DNA of 64,000 bases from Zasmidium citrigriseum (lineage: Eukaryota > Ascomycota > Dothideomycetes > Mycosphaerellales > Mycosphaerellaceae), in contig NHNW01000041.1 of the NCBI GenBank assembly GCA_002786025.1, positions 124,001 to 188,000 on the forward strand, read 5' to 3'. The notes under the pieces are model-generated. The model had not been told where the DNA came from, ran no database searches, and was given only the letters and a program-made list of their open reading frames with translations. Positions 31,172-41,985 of this stretch are shown here, piece after piece (position 1 is the first letter of the stretch; every line of letters starts with the position of its first letter). A program made the translations under genes and the position numbers.

Positions 31172-32556
31172 GCCGTTTCTTTTGGCGGCAGGTTGGGTGC
31201 TGGGAGCTGGACCGGCGGCGGGAACGGGTTAGAAGGGCGCATTATTGGCGTGCAGGACGAGACCAGACAGTCAAATGGACCTTTGGGCTGGGGCGCAACA
31301 CCGGCGTTCTTGCTGGCAAGGGTGGATGCCGCCAGACTAGAAATTCTCCAGCTTGCATCGATGGGAGGAATACGGTAGAACATTGGTAGTGTGACGCTAG
31401 GCAGCTGGAGAAATGTCAAGCAAGTTGAAGTGAAATCTCGCAGTGCCCATCGTCAATTCTGTGCTTGAATATGGTCATCGGCAGACACGACCTGGCTCGT
31501 TGATGACCTCTAGATTTTGGTGCTGATAACGTCGGAAGCTGAAGGTGTTGCGGTACAGCTGCGAGTTGCGGTCGTCCTGTGCGTTCACATGAAGGAAGGA
31601 TTGTGTAAGAAAGATTTCTTCACAATAAAGGAGTAGCATAAATCATGCGGGTGTTTTGTGAGTGCCGAACCAAGCGACGATCTCTTACCTGCGGAAGTTG
31701 GACGAGCCGAGATCTAGACTCGAATTCTTACAGGAGGCTGAAACAAACGGTCACACCTGGTCTTGACCTCCTACCTGTCAGCCCAAAGTAGTAAACCCAA
31801 ACCCCGGCGCGTAGCGTCAGCCAGGTACATGGGATGAAGGACATGCAGACAGAGACTACGCGAGTTTGCATAGATTGCTTGCATGGCGCTATTTGAAGAG
31901 TCTACGGACAAGTTCGGGAGGGAGCGAGTGCGTAATTCGTGAAGACTGGCGCTTATTATTGCCATGAGTGCCGGCCAGTAGCGGCCGTAGCTGAAGCGAA
32001 AGGGCGAATTGGGCCGATGATCGTCTAGTCCAGCGTGGCAGAAGTAAGAGACGGATGAGCGAGTGTATTCGAGTCGGCCCGTTGAAATGATCAATAGCCG
32101 GCATTTGCATTGCCTGAAAAGCCATCCGTACATGGATGGGTTCCTGAATGCGATGGAGGTCCATGCGGGCTCATTCATTGCCTCGCAAGATTACCATGGA
32201 TCTGAATGTCGCAACGATCCATTCGCTTCGCTAATCTGCTTTCCAGGAGGGATGGCGCGATGGTCAAGGCGTCCTTAACAAACCAAAAATTGAAAGCATT
32301 GAAAGCATGACTGTAGAGAAGTTCAAGTCAAGAAGTGAAGTTGGGCAGTCAGCGCACGTGCCAAAGGTTACACAAGCGTGGAACGCGGGCCGAACCTTGC
32401 TGGAGCCGATCTCAGTGACCGCGCCTGTTCGTTCATTCATTCCTTTGCTGCTTGCATCTTCACCATCTCTTCCACCAACCCGACAACTCGACCAACCCTT
32501 TCCGCTCGATAGAAGAATCGACATCGCCGCCTCCAACCCCATCTATCGCTATCACC
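31172..32556. other. Long intergenic region (1.4 kb)
   Basis: 3' flank of the PP2A gene and promoter of TFIIF beta. It contains a 9-bp tandem pair ATTGAAAGC (32289-32306) and a CACGTG near 32356. Short open frames near 31770-32280 on both strands have no recognisable features. Confidence 0.45.
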
Positions 32557-33672
32557 ATGGCTGATGTCAAGTCTGAGATCAAGCCCGAGATCAAGTTCGA
32601 TCCTGCCGACTCGCCCACCAAGCTCGCCGACATCGACGAGTACGAGGACGACAACGACCTGATCTTTCCGAACGAAGACGAACTGACGAAGGGAGCATGG
32701 CTAGTCAAGGTCTCCACCGACATGTGGAAGGCATGGAACGACATCTACCAGAACCAGCCAGACGATGCCGAGATCGAGGTGGGCAAGTTGCGCGTCTTTG
32801 ACCCAAAGCCAGGAGAGACTTCACAGAAAGTCCAGATCCTGCTCAACGACGGCTTTGAGCAGCACAAGGCCCTACCGAAGGTCTATAACGTGGAGTTGAA
32901 GCCGGACGGATACAACAACACGGTGGTGTTTTCGGAGAAGGACCTGGACAGGCATCGCGCAAAGCAGATCGGCAACACTCGCAACCTCGCGGCGGGCAAG
33001 CCTTCGGGCATTCAAGGAAAGGGCGATCGCTACGGGCCCCGTAAGCCAGGTACCTACCGCAGCGCCATCCCCAAGCAGACCATACTAGCCCCGCCCATTC
33101 GTCACGAAGGTGTCGCCAAGCCGGTCGAAGACGACACTGCTCTCGACTTCTTCAAGCGCCAGTACGACGCCGCTCTCGATGGAGGCAGGAAGACCAATTT
33201 CCTCAACAAGGTCGACAAGCGCACTCTTCACCCAGGCGGTTCCAACACTGGCTTCACCTTCGGAAGCATGACTTCGAAGCCGGGCAAGGGTCTCAAGAAG
33301 AAGGAGCCGAAGGAGAAGAACGTGCGTATGCCCGAGGACCAGCTGCTCGATCGCTTGCAGCAGTGCTTCCGCCAGTATCCATACTGGTCCATCACGGCGT
33401 TACGGCAGCACTTGCGGCAACCCGACGTCTGGATCAAGGAGGTTCTCGAGAAGATTGCCGTCCTCGTCCGGAGTGGGCAATTCCATGGCAACTACAAGCT
33501 CGATGACAACACCGCGAGACTGCTCAACATCCAGGACATGGAGCTCAAGGAGGAGGCGGCGCCTGTCCAGAGTGAGATGGAGTCGGATCAGGGTACTGGC
33601 GACGAGATGGGAGGTGATGACGATGATGACATGGGCGATTTTGAGGACGTGAAGATGGAGGGAGGATCGTAG
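32557..33672 (+). CDS. tfg2: Transcription initiation factor TFIIF subunit beta (Tfg2/RAP30)
   Basis: Partner of TFIIF alpha; stabilises RNA polymerase II at promoters. Single exon, 371 aa. The start ATG has an ATCACCATGG context. An acidic N-terminus leads into the dimerisation domain (LTKGAWLVKVSTDMWKAWND; VYNVELKPDGYNNTVVFSEK). A linker (IPKQTILAPPIRHEG) carries the family's conserved 'K.T.L.PP..HE' pattern. The C-terminal winged helix has MPEDQLLDRLQQCFRQYPYW and RQHLRQPDVWIKEVLEKIAV, followed by an acidic tail. All expected regions are present, so this looks like an intact essential gene. Confidence 0.93.
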   Translation: MADVKSEIKPEIKFDPADSPTKLADIDEYEDDNDLIFPNEDELTKGAWLVKVSTDMWKAWNDIYQNQPDDAEIEVGKLRVFDPKPGETSQKVQILLNDGFEQHKALPKVYNVELKPDGYNNTVVFSEKDLDRHRAKQIGNTRNLAAGKPSGIQGKGDRYGPRKPGTYRSAIPKQTILAPPIRHEGVAKPVEDDTALDFFKRQYDAALDGGRKTNFLNKVDKRTLHPGGSNTGFTFGSMTSKPGKGLKKKEPKEKNVRMPEDQLLDRLQQCFRQYPYWSITALRQHLRQPDVWIKEVLEKIAVLVRSGQFHGNYKLDDNTARLLNIQDMELKEEAAPVQSEMESDQGTGDEMGGDDDDDMGDFEDVKMEGGS

Positions 33673-34034
33673 GATGCTAATGGACAGCTCAGCAGCATCG
33701 TTGCCCTCGAAGACGAGGGGCATATTGTCAGTTGAGACGCTGGAAATGCACACGAACGCAAGCATTCTTTGGCCGGCTCTTGTCTGCCTTGTTGCGGGAG
33801 GAGATAGGCTGGACCCGCCTGCAGAGCCAATCATGCCGAGGATTGACAGGCACCAGCCTGATCAAGCCATAGTCATGGCAACGAGGGACTTGATACCCCA
33901 TGTGACGAATAGAACAGTCTAGAGATACCCTTGGAAAAATAACGAAACACTATTGAACTTCTGCAAGTGAATCTTTCCATGCTTGCTTCACATCTCTCGT
34001 ATCACGAATCTGTCGTATAAAGACTGTTCGTCTA
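33673..34034. other. Convergent intergenic region
   Basis: 3' flanks of TFIIF beta (+) and the transporter (-). No gene is supported. Confidence 0.5.
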
Positions 34035-35816
34035 TCAGACTGCCTCTTCTCTATCTCTAGCTTCTTCGTCCTGAAGGAGGGCCTGCCTCTCTTCCTCCTT
34101 CTCTCCGTGCCCTTTCCAGCCCACGCCAGCTTGTATGAACACCGTCCCCAGCGCCAGCACGGCCGCACAGAGCCACAACATTCTTAGTGCGTCCTCGTAG
34201 CTCTCAATCGCAGCGTCTTTCTCAACGCCTTCTAAGTTCTGAACAAGCTTCGGCGATCCGAGAAGCTGTCTAATCAGATTATCGTGATGGAGTCCTCGCT
34301 CAGCGAAGTGTTTCGTGAGAGAATTGGAGAGGGTTCGTGTGAATAGTCCTCCGCCGATCGCTGAGCCGAAGGAACCTGCAAAACCACGAAACGTGGCGAT
34401 GAGAGCGCTCGCCACATAGTGCGTCTCTTTTGGTGTGAGATGGAGCAAGTGGGCGAGGTTATAGTTCAATGCAGCTCCTGTGGCGAAGCCGCACACGAAG
34501 AGTGTGATGACGAATCCCACGGCAGAGCCTTCTCGATGAGCCAGCAGGGCCAGCAACGCAAGCGTGAATGGGAAGATGGCGTATGAGACCATGGTTGGTA
34601 CGTAGAAAGAGCCTTGTCGTTTTATGTGTAGCCAGCCGACGAGTAAGCCTCCTGCTGCGAAGCCGCCGTTTGTGGGGATGAGCATCGCGCCGCCGATTGA
34701 GGAGGACCATTGCCTGACTGCGATGGCGTATGTTGGTGTGAAGAAGAGGACGGACCAGCGTGCCATCATGTAGGAGACTGTGCCCAGGCAAGTCAAGAGC
34801 AGGCCGCGAGACTTGAGCAGTGCGATTGAGATTACGGGATCGACTGCCACGTAGAGTTCGACCAGAACGAAGATGAGTCCGACCACGATGGAGAGAAGGA
34901 TGGGCCACAGAGGGATCGACTTTGGCGAGCTGAGGGCGTATAGCAACAGCACCAGCGACGTCGTCAAGGTCAAAGCGCCCAGGAAGTCCAGTTGACTGAC
35001 ACGCTTCCATGTGCTCGAATTCATATCGTCCTGCTTGCCGCTCGTGAAGTCGCTCGGAATAGCGAAGAACAGGATCGTGCCACCGACAACAGCGATGGGG
35101 GCTTGTAACCAGAACAGAGCTCGCCATCCAATCAAGTCGACCAAGGCGCCAGCTGCTGTGGCACCGACAGCAACTCCAACAGTGTAGCCGGAGTTCAGAG
35201 TGCCAATAGCAATGCCTTTACGTTTGCTCCCCGTCAGCTCCAGCACAATGATGATCGAGATGGTGAATACTCCGGACGCTCCAATACCGGCCACCGCACG
35301 GCCAACCAGGAAGGATTCGAATGAGTTGGCCAAACTTGACAAGACAGCTCCGATGGCCATCAAAATTGAAGCCACGAAGATGCATACTCGAGGCGAGAAC
35401 ACCGAGCTCAGCTTGCCGTTGAGTGGACCCAAAGCGCTCATGCATATGAGATATGATGAGGTGAACCAAGACGTCTGTTCGTATGCATCCAGATCTTCGG
35501 CGATATTACTCTGGATCGTCGTGAGCATGCTTATGTTGGTGGCCTGGAGAAAGATCAAACAGCCTAGGGCAAAGGTGCAAAATATGCCTCGTAGAAGGCT
35601 GATTGACTGATTGGCTTCAACGTGGCCATTCGCATCTACCGAAGACGTGGACGTCGACGGACTTGATGGCGGTCTTGCATGTGTGGCACCCTCAGCATTC
35701 GCAGATCCCTTGTCGTTGGGTCGTCCAACTGCTGAAGGGGCCGGTGGAATCAATGGCGTCCTCTCTGTTACTGATGAGGATACATCGCCTTTGCCTTGGA
35801 CACTTTCGCCCGGCAT
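34035..35816 (-). CDS. MFS transporter, DHA2 (14-TM) family
   Basis: Single exon, 593 aa. A long Ser/Thr/Pro-rich N-terminus contains TERTPLIP, fitting a [DE]xxxL[LI] sorting signal often seen on vacuolar Fnx/Vba-type carriers. The body has 14 predicted membrane segments. Motif A-like PLNGKLSSVFSPR follows TM2 and lies next to the antiporter region GRAVAGIGASGVFTI. Another marker is GIAIGTLNSGYTVGVAVGAT. It exports drugs or metabolites, or moves basic amino acids at the vacuole; the sequence cannot separate these. It is divergent from the FAD monooxygenase across 893 bp, which hints at co-regulation. Confidence 0.88.
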   Translation of the reverse strand: MPGESVQGKGDVSSSVTERTPLIPPAPSAVGRPNDKGSANAEGATHARPPSSPSTSTSSVDANGHVEANQSISLLRGIFCTFALGCLIFLQATNISMLTTIQSNIAEDLDAYEQTSWFTSSYLICMSALGPLNGKLSSVFSPRVCIFVASILMAIGAVLSSLANSFESFLVGRAVAGIGASGVFTISIIIVLELTGSKRKGIAIGTLNSGYTVGVAVGATAAGALVDLIGWRALFWLQAPIAVVGGTILFFAIPSDFTSGKQDDMNSSTWKRVSQLDFLGALTLTTSLVLLLYALSSPKSIPLWPILLSIVVGLIFVLVELYVAVDPVISIALLKSRGLLLTCLGTVSYMMARWSVLFFTPTYAIAVRQWSSSIGGAMLIPTNGGFAAGGLLVGWLHIKRQGSFYVPTMVSYAIFPFTLALLALLAHREGSAVGFVITLFVCGFATGAALNYNLAHLLHLTPKETHYVASALIATFRGFAGSFGSAIGGGLFTRTLSNSLTKHFAERGLHHDNLIRQLLGSPKLVQNLEGVEKDAAIESYEDALRMLWLCAAVLALGTVFIQAGVGWKGHGEKEEERQALLQDEEARDREEAV

Positions 35817-36709
35817 CGAGCAATCCGCCGGCTCCTACGGCCTGTTTGATGTCCCAGTCCCCAGGAAAAGAATGTACCGACCACCAGGTATTCGATCTTC
35901 GTCTCAGATAAGCGCGGGCGAAAGTTTATGTGGTCGAGCCTGCCAAGGTTGTTGAGATCACCAAGAAAGAATCATGAAAGCCGGAAAGAGCCACCTTGGA
36001 GATGTGTAGGAAATGGGAAACTTGACAGACAGGTAAGAAAATGTCGACACGATGATGGACTTGTCTCTGCTGTTGAGATCCTATCCGCCGCCCTATCGTC
36101 GATTTGATTACAAACGGCACTTCCGCTTCCAGTCTGGCGTCACGTGGCACGGACTGAGAGCCGCAAGGAGACGGAGCCGCATTTTGATCTAAGCGCCATT
36201 TGGTTGAAGACCGCACCCTTTCTTGTCTCTTTGGCCCAAGTCGTACTTTACTTGCTTTTACCCAGAGCTCTCAGAGCTCCTGTCCAGCAGACCGGCTCTT
36301 GACGTTGTCTCGCATGATCTCCGAATATTCTGCGTGTCGCCCAAGCGGAACCTTATTGACTTGAGGAGAGCTGCGGGGATCAATGCGGAAGACGGCATCT
36401 GATGGAGACACGGGGTTGCAGGTGCAGAGATGCGGCCCATCATGACGAAGAGAAGCGTTGCAACAAGCTTTCCCGTCTCCTTGAGCGCTGAATCTCTGGA
36501 GAACACTCGGACTTCCAGTCTTTAGAGCCAGGATCCAGGATACATATGGACATGCGGAGCTGCATCAAACGTGAGATTCATATTATCATCAAAGAGAACT
36601 TCACATCGTTTCCACCGCATCGTACCACCGCATCGTACCAACGTAGGACGTCAGAGCCAAGCTGCTTCAATCGCAGGTACGTGCAGAGGAACGCCAAACG
36701 GTGACGACG
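35817..36709. promoter_or_regulatory. Shared divergent promoter, MFS transporter / FAD monooxygenase
   Basis: This 893-bp region between two divergent start codons holds CACGTG (36141-36146), a direct pair of CAGAGCTC (36263-36270 and 36272-36279), and a 13-bp tandem repeat (36612-36640). These are candidate regulator sites; which factor binds is unknown. Confidence 0.5.
36612..36640. repeat. 13-bp tandem repeat, 2.2 copies
   Basis: CCACCGCATCGTA occurs twice head-to-tail and is followed by CCA. It ends 70 bp before the monooxygenase start codon, so it lies in the 5' leader or core promoter. Confidence 0.85.
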
Positions 36710-38340
36710 ATGGCTGCACAGCAAAAACTCCATGTGGGCATCGTGGGTGCAGGCATTGGCGGCGTTATGGCCGCCATTGCAATGGCCCAAGCGGGTTGCA
36801 CAGTAACAGTGTTGGAGGCGGCTGCGCAGCTGGGAGAGATAGGGGCTGGAATCCAGATGGTAATGTAGAGCTTGGATTCGAGCAAGCGACTAGCTGATGA
36901 TATCCAGACGCCGAATGTGGCGAGACTTCTCATACGCTATGGTGTCGACAAAGCCATCGGCAAAGACCTAGTGCGGTTCAGAGAGCTGAACCTTCGGAGA
37001 AAAGACGGCACCAAGGTTGGCCATGCCCTCATGTGGCGAGTCGAGGAGGCAACTCAGTTGCCTTGGTGGGTTGTGCATCGTCATCATCTTCATAATGGTC
37101 TGGTCGCTGTAGCTCGGGAAAACGGTGTGAACCTGGTCATCAACAGCAGAGTGGTGAAGCTCCAGCAAGAGCAAGACAGCAAGGTCTCGGTGATTACAGG
37201 GCAGGGCAAAACGTATACCTTCGATCTTCTTGTCGGCTCAGATGGCATCCAGTCCGTGGTGAGGAAGACGCTCTTCCCCCAGGTCAAGCCGAGAGCGCCG
37301 AATGGAAATTGCGCGTATCGGGCCATCGTTCCGTACGATGAGGTGAGGAAAGATCCATTGGCGAGAGAACTTGTTGAAGATGAGGATGGTAACTTGATCA
37401 AGACAATGGAGGTGTGGTAAGTGTTCCCAATCAGAACACAGATGGTCATTATGCTCACATTTCATTCCTTCCAGGATGGCACCCACAGGCTGTATGTGTA
37501 CTATCTCCGGCCTCATTCCATGATTGCTGACCAGAGGTGGCGACTAGACATCATTTCCTACCCAATATCGGATAGCAAAGACTTCAACATGGTCCTGAAC
37601 CATTTTCAGGACAAGCCTGTTGACGCCGTTGAGGAAGTGTCCATCGAGGAAGTCCGGGAACAGTACAAGGACTACGACCCGCGAATAAAGCGCGTGATCG
37701 ATATGATCAAGCCGCCCATCTCTCGATGGCCGCTTCTCGTCACGGGGCCTTTGGAGTCGTGGTCGAATGCAGAGAAGAATATCGTTTTGATCGGGGATGC
37801 CTGCCACAGCATGGTCAACCACATGGCCCAAGGTTTGTCTTCTCCGTGCGCGCAATTGAGCAGGCGAAAGTGCTAACGCTTCAACCAGGTGCCGCGACAA
37901 GCATGGAAGATGGTGCTTTCCTTGCGAGGTGTCTAGCCGCAGTTATCGCTGGTAAAATCAGCACCGCAGATGCCATCACCATCTACGAAAAAGGACGTAT
38001 GCCAAAGGCGAGTTACAAGCAGCAGCTTTCCTTCCTCAATGGCTGGCTCTGGCTTCTGCCAGACGGCGAGGCCGCAGACGCTCGAGATCGATCCATGAAG
38101 GTGGAGCTCGAAGGGCACGTAGCGATGCGAAGTGCAAATCTGTACGGCGACCCCCGCACCGTGCTCGAATGCTATGGATACGACGCCGAGTCCGACGCAG
38201 ATGATCACATTGGGATATGGCTTAACGGTGGTCGACCTGTTCGAGACACCATGAGCACGGTGGAGCGCCCGGAAGCGGAGAAGATCGCGAATTGGTTTTT
38301 GCCAGAGGGCCACAAGTTCGAGATCCGGGCCCGGATGTAG
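36710..38340 (+). CDS. FAD-dependent monooxygenase (salicylate hydroxylase-like)
   Basis: Flavoprotein hydroxylase acting with NAD(P)H and O2 on an aromatic or similar substrate. Model: join(36710..36859, 36908..37416, 37475..37491, 37548..37832, 37889..38340), 470 aa. All four introns (48-58 bp) have GT/AG ends and the phases close. The third exon is only 17 nt and restores the family block VWMAPTGYIISYPIS; skipping it breaks that block. FAD motifs: VGIVGAGIGGVMAAIAMAQA near residue 9, the DG motif LLVGSDGIQSVVR, and the GD motif LIGDACHSMVNHMAQ followed by GAATSMEDGAFLA. The nearest characterised relatives are salicylate 1-monooxygenases and fungal secondary-metabolite hydroxylases. It is divergent from a DHA2 transporter. 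Confidence 0.88.
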
Positions 38341-40009
38341 ACAAGTAGAGACGGTGGCGTCGAGGGCTGGGCGGCTGGATCGGCCACGCTGTCGCCATGC
38401 GGCACAGTACTGTTCTTCCTCGCGGGCATCGCTTCTTCTGATACTTTATTTTCAATTGAGAATGAATCCGAGCAATAAGGATGTCGAGCTGTCGCAGTGC
38501 TCTTTTCGTCGCAAAACCGTAGGTTCCTGGCTGCAGAAGGGTATTGTGCGGTCAGAGCGGCCGCTTCTTCATACTCTGCTCGTTGACGGCATACGAAGTC
38601 CGCGGATGCCGAATCAATTGATCAGTATTGTAATTTTGAGGCCAGAGATGTCGAAGTTATGTCGCGTCTCAACGCGTCGAGGCATTGAGATCTGTGAGAC
38701 TCTCAGGGCAGGGCAGGGCAGAAAAGTCGTGGATTCTTGGCCAACGCTGCCTGCCAAATGTCAAGGATACGAGTTCTAGCTCTTCTCTGACATCGACATC
38801 ACCTCCTGCCTGACAACTCATCATCATCGACGACAACAATGATGCCGCAGCAGGAGGCCGCCTTCAGCCGCAGTGCTGGTGATGCTCTGTTGCTGCGGCC
38901 GCGGGCTTGGAGATGAAGGCAACGCAAGAAGGCAGCGAGTTTGTCGCCCTCGATGCAAGTGCGCCTCCGACGAATGAGCTCTGCGCCACCACCCATGCTC
39001 GACACGCCCTCTTCATGCACCCGCACTGGAATGTGCTAATCTCGCCCACGTCAGGAGAGCGGGACGACAGGCTCGAGCAGCGTGGAACAGACCGCGAGCG
39101 CACCCCAGGAGCACACCAGACACACCAGACGCACACCAAGCCGGTCGGCCATGCATGTTCTCGGCCCCCATGCGTCCTCTCCATAGCCGATCTTCACATG
39201 GGCGTAGGCGAACCGGAGAGCCACACACGGATGCGCCTTTCGGCCCGTCGAGGCAGGGCACGTTCCTGGCGTCCTCCGCGTGTGCCAGCGCAAGACGCCC
39301 GCCGCCGCGATCCAGAGTGCCCGCTTTGCACGCCCGTCTACCGCCCATATGCACCAGGACCGCCCAAGCCCTCGCTGTGAAGCGCCCGCTGTCAACGCTA
39401 TCTATGCAAGTCTCTACACGCGTTGTCCCGAAAGGGAAGGGATGTGGTACTGGAGACCAAGCTGAGGATGCGCTTGTCGGCAGCATCCCGTCTTTGATTC
39501 GCACAACCCTCACCGGTCCATCCCAAGTACGCTGATAGCACCGGGCCCAAGCGCAGTGCTGGGGGCTAGCATGGTACAAGGTACTTGTGAGGCTCTGCGA
39601 ACTCCTCCTCGTGCAGAGCATGAGCGAGCAAGCATAAAGCCCGGAAATGCAGGTAGGTTGGCATGGGCGTTCGATGAATTGATTGTATTGTGCCGTGGCT
39701 TCAACTGCTCGTGCCTGACTTGCTACTTTGGATGCTTCGCCCCTCTCCACAGTCATTCCATCTGCACCTATCCGTCATATCGCTGCGGCCTCTCGCCCAT
39801 CTGATCTTGCGCCCTCGACCACAAGCCAGTTTATATGTGATCATCTGCTTCGACTTTGCCAGCATCTCAAGTCACCCCTGATCTGGACTATTCGATATTG
39901 CATCGTATCAACACTCTACATTCATCAATCGATTGACAGCTCTTTGTTCGCCTTGCCATTGGACTTCTCAACGATCGATCCCGAAGCAACCCACATCGAT
40001 TTGTCGAAC
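38341..40009. other. Long intergenic region (1.7 kb)
   Basis: A GC-rich block (38900-39400) with long open frames on both strands of odd composition (Arg, Cys, Ala, His rich). It includes short repeats such as GGGCA x3 near 38706 and CACACCAGA-like units near 39110. The last 280 bp are pyrimidine-rich leader of the zinc-finger gene, and its frame is open through them but lacks an ATG. Confidence 0.4.
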
Positions 40010-41359
40010 ATGGATTTCGATCGATCGAACAACGCCTACGAGCGATATCAATACCGGCACGATTATGACAATGACAGTCATCGATGGAGTGTGGATAGCA
40101 GTGTCGATTCTGCAGTCTACTCTCCTATGGCCGCTTCAAGGAGTCCGTCGATGACCGCCATGGGTCGTTTCCTTCAGGAACAAGACGGACCATTCTTCAC
40201 AACCACATCATCACTTTTGCTGGAGAGCGAGTTCGCTGCCAACCCCTTTCGGCCTTCAGTCAACGCTCGACTGCCTTCTCCTGCATACAACTCCAACGCT
40301 GGTAGCTGGAGCGATCAAAGAGACACGCCCCCATTTGCTTCGCCAGAGATCCAAAGTCTGCCGTACTCACCATTCGATTCTCACAACGATGACATGGTTC
40401 CATTCGCATTTGGAGGCAATCCTCCAGCTGAACGACGGGACTCACACTTCGGCGGTTGCTGCGTCGCGATGACTGACGTCCAGAAAATGGCCGACGAGCA
40501 GCCTGCCAGCTGCAACTTCGATGACGAGCCGGCATACAACAATTACGGATGCTACACTCAAGAAGGCTATCAACCTATGGGTGAAGACGACAGTCAATCC
40601 ACCACACCGCACAGTAGCAACAACTCCGATTACTATCCCCAGCCCATTCCTCAACGTCACGATATGACTTGGCCTGTTATTCGACGTCGACGACCTCAAT
40701 CGGCTCGGAACCTAACCTCACCAGCTTCTACAGCGCGAGTCTCGAAGCGTCCTTCGGGCAGACGGTCCTCGTCATATCAGCCCGCGGAGGAGAAAAACAC
40801 CAGCTCCGTAACTTCGACAAGTCGAGCATTCCCGTGCACTCTCTCTGTCTACGGCTGCAGCTCCAGTTTCGGATCCAAGAACGAATGGAAGCGGCACGTC
40901 ACGACTCAGCACATGCGCTTGGGTTTCTGGCGCTGCGACTTGTGCACGAATACTCATAAGCCAAACGACTTCAATCGCAAAGATCTCTTCACGCAACACG
41001 TCCGACGTATGCACCCAGCGGACTCCTCGCGCCGCTATTCGAACAAGTCCGCTTCCCGGTCGCCGAAAGAGGCAGGAGACGAACTGTATCTACAAGACGC
41101 GGCAACGAGATGCTACAAGCCACTTCGCGCACCTCCACAAGAGTGCCGCTGTCTCTTCTGTGACAAAGTCTTCCGCGGTCACGGGGCTTGGGACGACAGA
41201 ATGGAACACGTGGGACGACACATGGAGCAGAAGAAGAAAGAGGGGGAGGAACCCGTCGATCCTCGTGAATGGAAGAGCGATCAGATGGCACAACTGTGGT
41301 TGATCAACGAACGGATCCTAGTCGTCGATGAGGACGGGCAGTTGGTTCTGGGGCCTTGA
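40010..41359 (+). CDS. C2H2 zinc-finger protein, probable transcription factor
   Basis: Single exon, 449 aa from the ATG at 40010 (MDFDRSNNAYERYQYRHDYD). The N-terminal 260 residues are Ser/Asn/Asp/Tyr-rich low-complexity sequence, as in fungal activation regions. Three finger-like units follow. The first, near residues 273-300, has widely spaced ligands (FPCTLSVYGCSSSFGSKNEW then HVTTQH). The second, near 305-334, has FWRCDLCTN and QHVRRMH. The third, near 378-405, has CRCLFCDKVFRGHGAW and EHVGRHM. A basic linker (RRRRPQSARN-like and RVSKRPSGRRSSS) precedes finger one. It may regulate neighbouring metabolic genes, but that is inference from proximity. Confidence 0.8.
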   Translation: MDFDRSNNAYERYQYRHDYDNDSHRWSVDSSVDSAVYSPMAASRSPSMTAMGRFLQEQDGPFFTTTSSLLLESEFAANPFRPSVNARLPSPAYNSNAGSWSDQRDTPPFASPEIQSLPYSPFDSHNDDMVPFAFGGNPPAERRDSHFGGCCVAMTDVQKMADEQPASCNFDDEPAYNNYGCYTQEGYQPMGEDDSQSTTPHSSNNSDYYPQPIPQRHDMTWPVIRRRRPQSARNLTSPASTARVSKRPSGRRSSSYQPAEEKNTSSVTSTSRAFPCTLSVYGCSSSFGSKNEWKRHVTTQHMRLGFWRCDLCTNTHKPNDFNRKDLFTQHVRRMHPADSSRRYSNKSASRSPKEAGDELYLQDAATRCYKPLRAPPQECRCLFCDKVFRGHGAWDDRMEHVGRHMEQKKKEGEEPVDPREWKSDQMAQLWLINERILVVDEDGQLVLGP

Positions 41360-41985
41360 AACAGTGTGCCCGAGCGTGCCTGAGTGCCTGAGTGCCTGGC
41401 ATGATGCGTGTCTGCGTGTTTGGCTGGCGAGATGCATACGTCGATTTACCTTTGAGCCTTAATAATCCTTGCAAATGAAACGGCAGGTGATACCCGGGAA
41501 CTCGGTGCTTTTCTTCCCACAAGCACAGGCGTACGTCAGATTAAGTTTGTAGCTGAATACGCAGCTTGTGCTTCTTTGGCCCCCAGCCACCACTTGCTGC
41601 TATATTGGACCCCACCCGATATTAAATAGATCTGCTTGCAGTACGGCTGCAGTACCAAGAAATGTGAAATGTCTTCGACGAGCGATATGCAAGGGCTATT
41701 CTCAGCTCCATCGACGAAGCCTAGGCATTGGACGTGTTGGATGGGATGTTTGTCGATCCTTCTACGCCCCGAAAAGTGGAGGCTTAAGCTGTACAAAGTT
41801 TGGAGAAGCGAGGCTCTTTGACTGTGAAGACTCCGGTGAGTGGCAATGAGCCTCTAATTGCAAAGCAGCTACTGATACTCTCGTCCAATGACGCCTCGAC
41901 AGATGAGGCTCAACTCATGGAGGGCCGCCCTCGAAAGAAAGGCTCGCCAATCGACGTCTGCCAACATCCACCCGCTCTCGCCTCT
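41360..41985. other. Convergent intergenic region
   Basis: 3' flanks of the zinc-finger gene (+) and the hydrolase gene (-), with the tandem repeat at 41366-41399. No gene is supported. Confidence 0.5.
41366..41399. repeat. 8-bp tandem repeat in the 3' flank of the zinc-finger gene
   Basis: Three head-to-tail copies of GTGCCTGA/G (41376-41399) follow a near copy, GTGCCCGA (41366-41373), just after the stop codon. Confidence 0.75.

Noticed and set aside
31771..32178. Overlapping short frames on both strands
   Set aside because: No start context, no domain, and composition is typical of noncoding DNA.
37417..37487. Single 71-bp intron ending at CCCACAG in the monooxygenase
   Set aside because: It keeps the frame but gives LYVYYLRPHSMIADQRWRLD, unlike the family. 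The microexon model gives the expected block.
39013..39756. 247-codon minus-strand open frame in the 38-40 kb gap
   Set aside because: Composition is Cys/Arg/Ala-rich with no domain. A + strand frame overlaps it with similar quality, as expected by chance in GC-rich DNA.
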